A DNA stretch of 64,000 nucleotides, taken from contig JAVXUO010000740.1 in NCBI GenBank assembly GCA_033065855.1, positions 310,001 through 374,000 on the forward strand, given 5' to 3'. Under the pieces are notes generated by a model. That model had not been told where the DNA came from. It ran no database searches and saw only the letters and a list, made by a program, of their open reading frames with translations. Position numbers and translations under genes: made by a program. Position 1 is the stretch's first letter. Each line of letters starts with the position of its first letter. Of the stretch, positions 1 to 10,639 are shown piece by piece. This DNA is from Escallonia rubra (lineage: Eukaryota; Streptophyta; Magnoliopsida; Escalloniales; Escalloniaceae).

Positions 1-449
1 AATATTTTTTACTTAGTGATAGTATCCTTGGTCAGCCCACCAAACTAGAGAGTGGCCCGACCCATGTACTAGTAAGTGGGAGATAATAACCACAACTTTT
101 TTGCATATGATTCTTTAATAAATCTACGAAGTTCTTAAATTAATGGACTAATTACACATGGCACTTCTGAGATCCGCCCAAAACTACATTCATCATCTAA
201 TAACAATTTTTATCACACGCCGATCCCCGGTGTTTGTAGTATACTTACACAAAATTCATTCCGTTAAGTATCCGTGAATAAAAGTTAGGGCACCACACAA
301 TTTTATGTGATATCTTGGAATTGCCCTTGAAGATGTCTTTCCTTCGTCAGTCACCATCACTAATGCCACCGAACCACCACCGGTGCTGCCGTCACCCCCC
401 TTCCAAACACCATCCCACCCCTGAACACCACTGCACACTACCTCTTTTT

Positions 450-450
<1 letters not shown>

Positions 451-514
<64 letters not shown>

Positions 515-519
515 ACACA
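451..519. repeat. (AC)n microsatellite
   Basis: Nearly uninterrupted AC dinucleotides with one AT interruption near the right end. The apparent ORFs across it (poly Thr-His or poly Cys-Val) are artefacts of the repeat. Confidence 0.97.
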
Positions 520-774
520 TTGTCTATGACAACCACCAGGAAAACGAGGACCAACCACCAAACCCCCAACGCTATATATACTGTCACCACCTTACCGTCT
601 AACCTCCGCCACACTGCCACTAACATATTTGGCACCACCATGTTGTTACCCACCTCTGTCACATCGCCACCTACAGATTCGGCACCACCCAACACACCAC
701 ACACGAACACACTTGTAAATACACCAACACCCAGTCCACACACACCTGCGCGACACACACAATAGCACAGTCAT

Positions 775-820
775 CACACACACACACACAAAATCTTTTA
801 TGTGTGTGTGTGTGTGTGTA
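775..820. repeat. (CA)n followed by (TG)n, foldback microsatellite
   Basis: A short CA run is followed after about 12 bp by a TG run, so the two arms are complementary and could fold into a hairpin. It lies inside the Mutator-like element at 145-1612. Confidence 0.85.
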
Positions 821-1838
821 TGTCCCCCTTTTCTCTTTTGTTCTCTCTCTCTGCACAGCCTCACAGACCACCTCAACCACTATCTCAATCATAAAAACAT
901 CACAGCCACTGGCACTACTAGTCATCACCACAATCAACACCATAACCATGCACAAACCTACACCAGCCCCAAAACCCACCACCACTATCACAAAACCCAC
1001 TAACTAAATGCCATTGAAAACCCATATTTAGAAAGAAAAAAAAGAGAGGTTGAAAACCCACAAACCCAAATGCCATTATTGTTTGATCGAATCGCACTGA
1101 GGCTTGGTGTGTAGTAGTAACAGCGACGGACACGGGGTTGCGACATGGGTGGGGTGAGGTGTGGGGCACCGAGACAGAGTGGTGGCGACATGTTTGTTGG
1201 CAGAGGCGATCGTTATTGGTCATTATATGAGTGTGGGTCTTGATGTGTGCTGGTAGTAGTGGTGATCGGGGTATAGATCGATCTGGAGGTGATGGGTTCA
1301 TTTTTGGAGGTGGTGGCGGCGGGACAATGAGGGGAGGTGGTGGCGGCGGGTAGTGGGTGGGTGAAACCGAATTAGTTCACTTCATCCACACGGTGGGCAT
1401 TGAATATCAGTGATAATGGCGATGAACTGGTGCGAATAGTGGGTGGGTGGGATAAATTTATTTTTTACGAAGGGCATCACCATCTTTTTATTGATTATGT
1501 TAACTCTCTGTACTGAAAAAAATAAATTGTAGAGGGGTGTAAATAAAAAAAGGTTAGTGGGTGCCGAGTGTAGTTTTGAAAAATTCTCAGGAGTGCGGTG
1601 TGTAATTAATCAATTTTAATTGGTGTGGTGAAAAATTGACATTCTTTTGTCACTAGAGAGCTAATAACTAATGATTCTTCTAATAACAAAAGAATTTTGA
1701 ATTTAACCAAAAAGAATTTTATTTTATCTTCACCCCACCCATTATTTTTTGTTGTTTGGTCTCCTTTATTATTTTCCTAATTTACGCGTTTTACACCATA
1801 TATATTACGATTTTATAAAAGTTGCCGGTGCAATGCAG

Positions 1839-2489
1839 CGGGTAAGAGCTAGTTGTATCTTTAATTCAAATGTAATAGAAAGGCTTTGCCGTGGACCAAG
1901 TCTTGATCAGCAAATCCAAACTTTGTCATCTTATTTCCTTTTTGATTCCGTTAATAATCCTCCTGAAGATCTCTGGGAGAAGAAGCTCCAGGTCTTATAA
2001 TTAGATGTCCAAAGCCAAGTTGTTTTTTCTTTGTTAGGTCATCACCATGTGAGTGAGACTTGTTCAAAGGCGGCATTTCTTATTAGATTTAGTATTGAAA
2101 CGGTAGCTTGCATAGCTTTTGATGTGGGCTTCTTTCGAATCAACTTATTTTAATTGATTTTTATGGTTCCTAAACCAGGTTTATGCAATGTTAACTCATG
2201 TTGTTAGGCAATAGTTCGTCCTAATGACAACTTATTGCTAGTTGGTGAAGAGTTATGGAGAGTTCTTTTCGGAGACAAAGTTAGATTGTTCCTATCATAT
2301 GATCTTCTGAAATCTGAATCTGTCACTCTCAGGTTGAAAAGTTTTCGAATTCTTGACCAGAAAATTAGGCTAACAAAAATTTCGTAATTTACTGTTCATT
2401 AACCTGGAGTAGTTAAGATATGTACCTCTTTTCCTAGATTTGAGTTGAATATAGATGCAGATGCAAATAAATTTGTCAACTTGCTCTAA
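1839..2489 (+). CDS. Last three exons of an unidentified host gene
   Basis: Three exons join in frame. Exon a is 1839-1991 (acceptor CAATGCAG before it, donor CAG|GTCTTA). Exon b is 2208-2332 (acceptor TTGTTAG, donor CTCAG|GTTG). Exon c is 2438-2489 (acceptor TTTTCCTAG, stop TAA at 2487). The a/b junction is phase 0 and the b/c junction is phase 2. The joined reading frame gives about 109 residues with ordinary soluble-protein composition and features such as DLWEKKL, LLVGEELWRVLFGD and FELNIDAD. I do not recognise the family. The 5' exons are not seen; they could lie left of the window, with the element at 145-1612 in the intervening intron. The splice pattern argues for a real gene or recent pseudogene rather than chance. 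Confidence 0.55.
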
Positions 2490-2741
2490 TAATGGTTAAT
2501 GACTAGACTTTTACAAATTACTTACGGGATTTCAGTCTTTTTCATAATCAAAATTTTGGTGATACAATGACCAAACATATCAGGCCGTGATATGAAAACG
2601 TCGACTGAGATCATTCTAATCATACGATAACTCGACTTTTTCATGCTTGTGAATACGATAACTAGTATCGTAGTACGATAACTAGTAGATTTTCTATTTT
2701 GTATGTATTGTGGAGGTGGAATATGCAGAGACAAACGAGAT

Positions 2742-2916
2742 TGTGTAGTTGAGCATGTTCATTTTTTTTTTGTTAGACCATCCGGTATCCGAACACCACA
2801 TTGGAAACCGACTAATCCGGGTTCGAGCCGGGCAGGACCACATGGGCGGCAGAAGCTCTTCCTACCAAGTTTTAACGCAGCTGCATTCTAGGTGGATGTG
2901 TAGTTGAGCATGTTCA
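2742..2916 (-). mobile_element. tRNA-derived SINE with 20-bp target-site duplication
   Basis: An identical 20-bp direct repeat flanks a 135-bp insert (2742-2761 and 2897-2916). The insert (2762-2896) begins on the plus strand with a run of nine T, that is, an A tail on the minus strand. Read on the minus strand it holds a Pol III A-box-like segment (ACTTGGTAGGAAGAGC, about 2855-2870) and a B-box-like segment (GGCTCGAACCC, about 2821-2831). The poly-A tail, long perfect target duplication, small size and internal promoter boxes together define a plant SINE. I do not assign a named family. Confidence 0.85.
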
Positions 2917-3196
2917 CAAGTGATGAAATTTGTAACGTGTGATGGAATGGTCAACCATTTTCTTCCAGGTGGATGTGTCATGCTGTGTATTGTTCAAATC
3001 AATCCTTTTTCGTTAAACCAATCTCTCCACGACCAAATCTCTACCAGCTTGTGTTGCCGTTCACTCAACCTATAAACCCTAATCATAAAAAAAGGGACCA
3101 TGGCTTCATTTAGTTGGTCATTTTGTGCACTTCTTTTCTGCCATTTTTACACCCTAAACTGTCGGTGAAGAGTTAGATTTATTTTGAAGGTTTTCA

Positions 3197-3598
3197 TCAC
3201 CATTTTGTTACGGAAGCTGGAATTTTGCCATCGCTGGAAGATGCAAACAGGAAATAAATAGCACAACCTGATACATGTATTATTCCCAAGGCACCAGTTA
3301 GTGCCAAAGAAAGTAAGAAAAAGGAGGAGCTATTTGATGGAGAAAGGGCTTCAAAGAGGCCACGTTGGCCAAGAAGTTTGTCTATAAGATTCTGATTTGC
3401 AAAGTCATCAGACACATGAACTGGGTTTTTTTTTGTTTTAAATGGAGGAGAGTATAGATTTTGTGTCAGAATAATGCTTGACAAGAAGTAAGCAAAGGGA
3501 ATATAAGGAAGATCAGAGATGAGAAGGAGAACCATTCCCTTAAAATAAGTCGAATCAGTCACATCTCTGATAATCTTCCAACTAGTTGATCTGACCAT
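3197..3598 (-). CDS. Possible small membrane protein, unrecognised
   Basis: This is a 133-residue open frame. Two hydrophobic stretches are visible: about residues 21-43 (GMVLLLISDLPYIPFAYFLS and following) and about 92-117 (SFFLLSLALTGALGIIHVSG and following), with a polar middle containing Lys and Asp. The start follows a nearby in-frame stop. An alternative is that it is an exon beginning at the acceptor-like TTATCAG near 3555. I recognise no family and there is no neighbouring gene context, so it may be a chance ORF in AT-rich DNA. Confidence 0.3.
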   Translation of the reverse strand: MVRSTSWKIIRDVTDSTYFKGMVLLLISDLPYIPFAYFLSSIILTQNLYSPPFKTKKNPVHVSDDFANQNLIDKLLGQRGLFEALSPSNSSSFFLLSLALTGALGIIHVSGCAIYFLFASSSDGKIPASVTKW

Positions 3599-4381
3599 TT
3601 AGAGAATTGAATTGTTCCATATGCAGAAGATCTTCTCACCTCACGATTTGTTAAGATTTCACGTATCTCTTTGCGTAGATTTCACATATACAAGCATGCA
3701 TGAAGTTAAACAGCCCCTCCCTCAGCATCTCTTAGCTGAATTGCTCATCTCTTGATTCTCTTCTTACGTGTCATTTTTCCTAAGAAAAGAGAACAAAGTT
3801 TTTGAAATGTACCCTCTATTTTGGAAATAGAGACGCACGCTCTGAGAAATCACTAGCTTTCCATCATCCCACGCTACTGAATCTGAATATGCGTGGGGGT
3901 TTTGTTTTTCGCTTTTATTTTTAACAGTAAAAGCCTCTACTGCAGTTATTTACATGTTTAACCAAATAATAAAAAGGTCTAATGCACCTATACTAGTATA
4001 TGGCAACATGATGCAATCCTATTCACATTCCAATATAGATCGGATGAGCTACATATGTCCTAAACCCACCGTACATAACTTGGTTGTTGTAATGACTCAT
4101 CCCACATCAAAATACGTTAGTGTTTGATTTTAGTCTTGCACGACCGTGCAAAGGATATCATAGAGTACTTACTTGACCGGACATTTTGAGGAGCAAACTT
4201 ACTCGGTTAGACCTTTGGCGTGACACATTACTTTGTTGGTTGAGTTGTGGAATTGAATCATTATAGATGATGCCAGAACTGACTCTGAAAACTTCAGGAT
4301 GGGCTATCTTGCCGAGCTGTTGGTGTTTATGAAAAACAAAAGCAAGCTCAAGTACATCTCACATTAAGAGGATGATTGTGG
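3599..4381. other. Intergenic, no gene recognised
   Basis: AT-rich sequence without a convincing coding frame. From about 4040 it resembles degenerate LTR-type non-coding DNA, but no boundaries could be set. Confidence 0.4.
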
Positions 4382-4803
4382 CAAACAAAGGGTGTGTTGG
4401 ATATCTTCCATATTGACTAGAGTGGAGGATACTGACGTATGCTGGGTGACAAGATTAGGTTTGAGCCTTAGCTGGGACGATAAGCCTAAAGGACATCAGA
4501 TTGTCACACCCCATCTCGCTTCGGATACAGTATTGTTTTAAGTTAGCCTTTAAACACCCTACCGACAATCTTGTTAGCACACACTAGGTTATCAAACAAA
4601 GGGTGTGTTGGATATTTTCCATATTGACTAGAGTGGAGGATATTGACGTATGCTGTGTGACAAGATTAGGTTTGAGCCTTAGCTGAGACGATAAGCCTAA
4701 AGGACATCAGATTGTCACACCCCATCTCGCTTCGGATACAATATTGTTTTAAGTTAGCCTTTAAACACCCTACCGACAATCTTGTTAGCACACACTAGGT
4801 TAG
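4382..4803. repeat. 211-bp tandem duplication, two copies
   Basis: The segment beginning CAAACAAAGGGTGTGTTGG at 4382 is repeated at 4593, a spacing of 211 bp, with only a few substitutions (for example TATCTTCC against TATTTTCC). Both copies end in ACACACTAGGTT. Confidence 0.93.
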
Positions 4804-5062
4804 CCTTTTTTAAGGATGCATTACTTAGTCGTGTCGACACGTACTTGGGGTTGTTATGGATGGTATCAACAAACCTCAAAAGCTTAATTTTGGTAATTTA
4901 ACAAATTATTGGTGGTCTGTAACCGTAGAAGCAAGCCTGCATATTGTACACCTCATCTGGCACGGATATGTACTGTTTGAGATTAGTCTTAATATATTGT
5001 GTCAAGGATTTCATTGGCACCCACTTGGCTCATCTATTAGGGGAGACGTTGCAATGTGGTAG

Positions 5063-5199
5063 TGTTATGGACTTGTTATAGTTGTAAGACATCGTACCTA
5101 TATTTATTTGCCTAACCTTTTCTTTTTGGTTTAAAGTAATCCTGTATTTCATGAAAAAATATAGGTACGATGTCTTACGACTATAACAAGTCCATGACA
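5063..5199. repeat. 41-bp inverted repeat with 55-bp spacer
   Basis: The left arm 5063-5103 and right arm 5159-5199 are reverse complements with two mismatches. The arms contain AAGACATCGTACCTATA and its complement. The structure could fold into a long hairpin. It may be a small foldback element or an inverted local duplication. Confidence 0.88.
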
Positions 5200-5289
5200 A
5201 TTACAAGTCTTACAAAATAGTATTGGATATCAATTACAAGAGTATGACCCAGAAGATTCCCTATATTCTAAAACCTGCAAAAGTCTAAT

Positions 5290-6010
5290 AAAGAAAATAA
5301 ACTTTTAAGCCAACAAAGTTTACATGCCATGATAACATAACAATTGGGGCAACACACACACACACACACACATATATATACACACCATGTTTCCGACATA
5401 TCTCTTTTATTTTGGCTAATAATACCCCTCCTCCACGCTAAAAAATGATTTTATCACGACCCAAATTACCACTTAGGCCGTCCCATGCAACTATTAAAAT
5501 CTATTTTCTCTCTTAATGAAGTTCAAGAAACGAAAAGCTGGTTTCGTATGAACAAGTAACCATACAGAGTATATAAATCTTCCACATCCTTACTAGTTGC
5601 ACATTCTTCCTACAATTCATTAAAGTCAACATCGACTTCGCACAGCTCTAGCAACCAATAAAGTTGCTCTTCCACACAATTTGTTAGACCAAATTTATGC
5701 TTTATGGTGTACGATATTAGCTCAAGACAAGCTACCAATCTATCTGGCATGCATCCGATTGACATGCTTATGAATTTTGAAGTGCTGCAAGGCTTGATGG
5801 TTAGAGCAAAGAACATAAATCACACAATATCAAGTTGTTCTCCCAATTCTCAAAGTCTAGAGAAGTGCATACGTCTCTCCCTCATAAATAAACTACTTGT
5901 GCCTGACTTCATGTAACTTTTTACTAAAAAAAGCCACGGGTCGGCGTTCTTAGGATGGAACTCCACCAGTTCCCACAACATAGCCACTCAATTTTGATTA
6001 ACTTTTCAAA
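5290..6010 (-). pseudogene. Decayed Ty3/gypsy pol fragment (RNase H end to integrase zinc-finger region)
   Basis: Read on the minus strand, 5816-5610 encodes a stretch resembling the end of gypsy RNase H (ISYTIKHKFG, then a degraded ADALSR-like segment). It is followed by traces of the linker into the integrase zinc-binding domain (TSLREKI, then FGS and AKIKEIC). Stops and frame changes are frequent, so no protein is expected. The same stretch occurs in a second diverged copy at 24594-26600, also on the minus strand. No LTR was identified here. Confidence 0.6.
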
Positions 6011-6749
6011 ACATGGTTGTAGATACTGAAACTAGTGAGTAATGCAAAGTTTTGTGGGTTGGTCAACATTGCAGAAAATATGGGTTCAAGTGTTGACTCG
6101 GAACTAAACAAAATGATGGGCTTGAGCCGAAGTTAAATCGGAAGAAACAGTCCAATTAAAATTATACGATCAACAGATCTAATCCAAATGCGTGGTCTTG
6201 CTGCTGTAATTGTCAAATAGGTCAACTTTGACTAAAAAAAATGTACTTTCAAATTCTCTTTTAATTAAGAAATTTTGATTGAATTAAAGATAATAAAATC
6301 TCTTTGATTACGAAGTCAAAGCCCAAATCACGAATTTTTCAAAATTAAGCCTACTATCTTGCTTATAAATAATTGACTTGGGGTAGAGAAGAAGGACACA
6401 CATGGTCTCTATCAAAACCAAAACTCTGTTGAAACTATGTGGTCTCATGCTTTGTGCTTCATTTAGTGAACAAAATGCACAAACCTAATGTCGTTCTTCA
6501 GTCGAGGACTTTTAAGACACTAAGATTAATTTCTTTTTGATCTTAAACTAAAGAGGAATTCGCTTTTAATATCAGTGATCTACAAGTTAAGGATCGCCAC
6601 ACGCCCACACTTGTACGGAATAAAGCCTTAAAACCTTCAATCAAGCACCATTTCGACGATCTTTCAACTACAAGAGTGAAGAAGTCAAAGTACATAGTTT
6701 TGGATTCGATCGCTCCAATCCAATTAGGTGGCCTAACGAGTCATACTAA
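6011..6749. other. No gene recognised
   Basis: AT-rich, with no coding frame or repeat that I can support. It ends at the proposed 5' LTR of the copia element. Confidence 0.5.
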
Positions 6750-7258
6750 TGTTGACTATGTATTTGACTTGGATATTAATTAAGTAAATTGACTAGATAA
6801 CATTATGGGCCTATTTAATTTTTATGTCCAATTCACTATTATTTATGATGTATAAGAGACTTGTTGGATCAAACGCTTACCATTAGGCTCCAACCTCTTA
6901 ACTTTGATGGATGATTGAGATTTGACAAGTCTAGGGTTGATCCCACTACTCTCTCCATATTAATATATCTTTTTCTTGGAGGTTAGGGCATCATACTTTT
7001 TTTGCCTCCTAGACTAATGGAAAAATTCACAACTCTATTATATCATCAAGAATAGAGAAGAATAATGAAGATCAATATCAAAGAAGACACGTCCGCTTCT
7101 GCATCTTAACATTCTTTCATCATCTGAATAAAGCTTTTGATGATTTATGGCTTCCTTCGACTCCAGTGAGTTTGAAACCATATTGTTCTTATGTTTATAT
7201 TATTGTAAGATTCTAAAGGTCTTGATCATGGGGTCAAGACGAATGATATAATCTAACA
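6750..7258 (+). repeat. Probable 5' LTR of decayed Ty1/copia element
   Basis: The segment begins TGTTGACT and ends ATCTAACA, so it has TGTT/AACA termini. It is followed two bases later by TGGTATCATA (7261-7270), a diverged form of the initiator-Met primer-binding site of copia elements (TGGTATCAGA). No matching 3' LTR is present because the element is truncated near 23628, so the left boundary is an inference. Confidence 0.5.
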
Positions 7259-7270
7259 TATGGTATCATA

Positions 7271-7866
7271 ATCTAAAGGCCATAATCAATTGCATGAACG
7301 TAGAACTTTCCCTTTAAGATTCTTGGAATATTTGAAGTTATGTTTAATATTAACCTAAGGGAAAAAAAAGAAAAAGAAAAAAAAGGGGCAAAGAGGCCTG
7401 TCTGTGGTGTCGGTTGCCCAGATTAGGCCTGTGGCATTGGCCCAGCTTATGTAGGCTAGAGATTTTTTTGGGGGGCATGTGTATAGCATCTAGTCACTAA
7501 ATGCCCAACTGAATTTGGGCCTACGGCATTAGCCCTTGTGGCTTGATGGCGGTTTTTTAAATGGGCCGACGCAGTTGGCCCTTGTGGCGTGATGGTGGTC
7601 TGTTAAGTGGGCCGAAACTGTATGGTTATGGCTGGCCAGAGATGGCCAGTTGGCCACTTATATTTGGGCCCGTAGCTTCTGATTGGCCTGTTTGGCTACT
7701 TTAGAAAAAGGTCTTGTAGGTGCTGATTTGGGCCTGTTTTGGCCACTTTAAAAAATTGAATTTTTAGAAGAGCTTGTATATTTCAATTGGGCCTTACAAA
7801 ATAAAATTTGCAAAGCCGCTTAATATATCCTTATTGAATTGTTTATTTGATATGCCATTATTGATA
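7271..7866 (+). other. Copia leader with imperfect 46-bp tandem repeat
   Basis: No coding frame. About 7515-7610 contains two imperfect copies of a GGCCCTTGTGGC-type unit followed by a GTTTTTTAA/GTCTGTTAA block and GGGCCGA. Confidence 0.45.
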
Positions 7867-8955
7867 GGGCTAATTACACCTATGTCCCTGAGATTTGGTG
7901 GTAATTACACTCAAGGACACAAAATTTTAAAATGTAACACTTATGTCCATCGAGAAACGGAACCCTAAAAATCTTAACGGTTTTAATGAAAAGACTGTAT
8001 TGCCCCTGAGTTAGAACCTTATTTTTTTTTAATGCCATTACTTCATTAAAAAAAAAAAGACTTTATTTCATCTTTACTTTACTCTTAACCCCCCCCCCCC
8101 CAACCCCCACCCCCACCCCTCATCTGCATCCCCCTTCCCCGTCACCCACCCACCCCTGCCTCCCCCTTCCCCGTCACCCACCTATTCTTCCTCCCCTTCC
8201 CCGGCGCCGCACCCCACCTGCCTCCCCCTTCCCCGTCACCCACCAGCCCCTTTTTCCTCCCCTTCTCCGGCGCCGCACCCCATCTGCCTCCCCCTTCCTC
8301 GTCACCCCGTCACCGCCCACCCCGGATCAGCAACTGCGGGAAGGGCAGCGACGGTGGAGATCTGCAACTATGGGAGATCTGCGGCGAAGGTGGAGATCTG
8401 TCACGGCGGCGACGATGTGGGGCTGAGGGAAGGGCAGCGACGACGTGGGTTTGGGGGAAGGGAGGAGGCTTGGGTTACCGGCGACATGGGTCGAGGGAGG
8501 GAGCTGGGGCTGCCGGCGGCAAGATTCCAGATGTGGATAAACCCTAATTTCAAAATTAGGGTTCTGAAACCCTAATTTTAAGGTTTCAAAACCCTAACTT
8601 TTAAATTAGGGTTGATTTTGAAACCCTAATTAAATCATTTGGACATTTGAAAGCTTAATTTGCAAATTTTAAAAGCTTAATTTACAAATTAGTTTCAAAC
8701 CCTAATTTTAAAGAATTAAGATTTGTTATCCTAATTTAAAAATTATAAAAATTATTCAATATATATTGTACAAGGGCAGTATTATCATTTTTAAAATACA
8801 AAATGATGAAAATTACACTTTTTGGACGGAAACCTGACGGTTGGACACGGGTGATACATTTGAAACACTTTTGGTCACGGAATGTTACATTTTGAAACTT
8901 TGTGTCCTTGAGTGTAATTACCCCCAAACCTCAGGGACATAGGTGTAATTAGCCC
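7867..8955. mobile_element. Mutator-like element with perfect 9-bp target duplication, non-autonomous
   Basis: The element is flanked by identical 9-bp copies of TTATTGATA (7858-7866 and 8956-8964). The left TIR starts GGGCTAATTACACC; the reverse complement of the right end starts the same way, and the two align for about 85-95 bp (ACACTCAAGGACACAAA is shared). A 9-bp duplication with long TIRs is the Mutator signature. The interior has poly-C and repeated CCCCCTTCCCCGTCACCC blocks (8090-8330), a GC-rich stretch at 8330-8530, and AAACCCTAA motifs in both orientations (8540-8710). A 73-residue open frame at 8354-8575 could be captured genic DNA but matches nothing I know. No transposase is present. 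Confidence 0.9.
8540..8710. repeat. Cluster of AAACCCTAA / TTAGGGTT motifs
   Basis: At least seven copies of AACCCTAA or its complement occur within about 170 bp, some arranged as short inverted repeats. They are interspersed rather than head-to-tail, so this is a telobox-like cluster and not a telomere tract. It lies inside the Mutator-like element. Confidence 0.75.
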
Positions 8956-8964
8956 TTATTGATA

Positions 8965-9632
8965 ACATATATATTTTAATATTGGTTTATATTACTGAAA
9001 CTAATGAATATAGAGTGCCACCATTATTATTAATATTAATAATTACTCTAAAATTATGAGATCATACTAAAACCTCACGATTAATTTAGCATGTTCGGAC
9101 TACTATAATGAATTTGAAAATAATTAGTGGTTCTTACTTTTTTAGCAGTAAGCGGTCCAACGAAAGTTTACTGTCCTTAATAACTTGAGATAATAATAAA
9201 ACCAGATCACGTTATGCTTATTAATTAAGAACATTAATTGGCCTAACGAAAGATTATGTTTTGAATTCTTTTAAGCAGAAAGAAAGGAAATTATAAGTTG
9301 CATGACTCAAATTATTTTATGCCCAAAGGTGATATAATTCGTGCTTGTGTTGCGTGCAATAATTTTCAAATTGCTAAGTGTGGAAAAACACTTTGTATAT
9401 TAATAATCGGCCCAACAGTAGGTTATAAGTGATGTGTTAAATTTTCCTTGGGAAATTGTTTTGTGTATTTACCTTTTTCATATAAATAAAATGTTTATTC
9501 CTTAATTTATTTTATTATTTTAACTAATCAACTAACTAATTTTATCATGTGGATAACGTGCATGATAATTATTATTATTCAACGTATAGTCCTGTTGCAA
9601 TTGTTGACTATCTTTCCTCTATTGAATAATTT
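8965..9632 (+). other. Continuation of copia leader
   Basis: AT-rich and non-coding. It contains several similar phrases of the type GGTCCAACGAAAG / GGCCTAACGAAAG / GGCCCAACAGTAG, suggesting a degenerate internal repeat. Confidence 0.4.
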
Positions 9633-10413
9633 AGCGGAACCAATTTTAAAAAATGGAAAGTACAGATCAGCATAATTCTTGGAGTTATGGATTTGAACTA
9701 TGCTTATGGGTTGACCCTCCTATTACTCTTACAGTTGAAAGCTCTACCGAGTAAAAGACGGCTTATGAGAAGTGAGAGCGTTCCAACCACATATCCCTAA
9801 TAATTATGAAAAACTCCCTTACAACTGTTATTTGCGGAGATACTCTGACGCATAAAAAACTAAGATATACTTTGCTCATATTGAAGAATAGTTTTAGGGC
9901 ACTTCTAAGGCACATGCTAATACTTTTATCACTAAAATGGTTACGCTCAAGTATAGTCGATCCAGTGGTGCTTGTGAGCGTATTTTACGGATGAAATATA
10001 CGACTTATCAACTAAAAGGCTTGGACATGGAAATCTTCTTGCAATTTGGTCCTTTTAAGATCAACTACAACACACATAAAGAGAAGTGGAAGATGAGCAA
10101 GTTGATTTCCATGTATGTCCAAGAAGAAGAGAGGCTAAAATCCGAAAAAACCTGATGGTGCTCACATTGCTCATGCAAGAGAATAAGAGTTGATTTCCAT
10201 GGCAAAGGTCGCATGCAAGGGAATAAGAGTGGTCCTATAACTATAACAATAACTGATAAGGCACGTTCTTCTAGCAAGGATTATTCTGGTCCCAAGTGTG
10301 ACTTTTGTGGAGCTAAGGACAAATGAGGAAAGAATGTTAGAAATTCAGAGAGTGATTTGAAAGAAAATGTAATTTATCTATTTGCGTTTGTTATGAGTCT
10401 TATATAATTATTG
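9633..10413 (+). pseudogene. Ty1/copia gag remnant
   Basis: The start reads like a copia gag (NFKKWK at about 9636), then follow fragments of a gag alpha-helical domain and, near 10300, a degraded zinc knuckle (CDFCGAKDK then a stop). Several stops and frameshifts interrupt it, and the longest open stretch is about 70 codons. It is cut at 10413/10414, where the large LTR element inserted. Confidence 0.6.
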
Positions 10414-10639
10414 ATCCTTGTTCCCAACCCATTCTGGTCGTACCCAAGGGCCCACCAGGGGTCCCGCTTCACGCGAGCACGTCGATATTGTCAACGATCA
10501 ATTTTCCAATGCATCAAACCGGTCAGCACCCGCGTGCCCAAGACACGTGTTTTTCTCGTTCCACGCGCTTCGTGCGTGACTTAGGCATTTTATTTCACGT
10601 CGATGTCACTAACGCTAGCGCGATCGTCACGCCGAGACC

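Larger units (their letters stand above)
145..1612. mobile_element. Mutator-like element with long terminal inverted repeats, non-autonomous
   Basis: The left end (about 145-225, starting GGACTAATTACAC) and the reverse complement of the right end (about 1612-1530, starting TGATTAATTACAC) align for roughly 80 bp with clear but imperfect identity; both share CTGAGA and CAAAACTACA blocks. Long TIRs around a non-coding interior are typical of Mutator-like elements. The interior is strongly strand-asymmetric: CACC-rich on the left, GGTGG-rich on the right, with CA repeats. No transposase was found. I could not find a clean 9-bp target duplication, so the copy is probably old. Its TIR start resembles that of the element at 7867-8955. 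It may lie in an intron of the host gene whose last exons begin at 1839. Confidence 0.6.

Noticed and set aside
256..765. Open frames of about 100 codons on both strands over the AC repeat
   Set aside because: Composition is almost entirely His-Thr or Cys-Val from the dinucleotide repeat; no domain and no codon structure.
2821..2870. Possible tRNA gene because of A- and B-box-like sequences
   Set aside because: No cloverleaf could be drawn, and the unit has an A tail and target duplication, so it is a SINE.
5704..5916. 70-codon plus-strand frame at 5704-5916
   Set aside because: The minus strand of the same stretch reads as gypsy RNase H; the plus-strand frame is its shadow.
8540..8710. Interstitial telomere repeat
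   Set aside because: The motifs are spaced and in both orientations rather than in head-to-tail TTTAGGG arrays.
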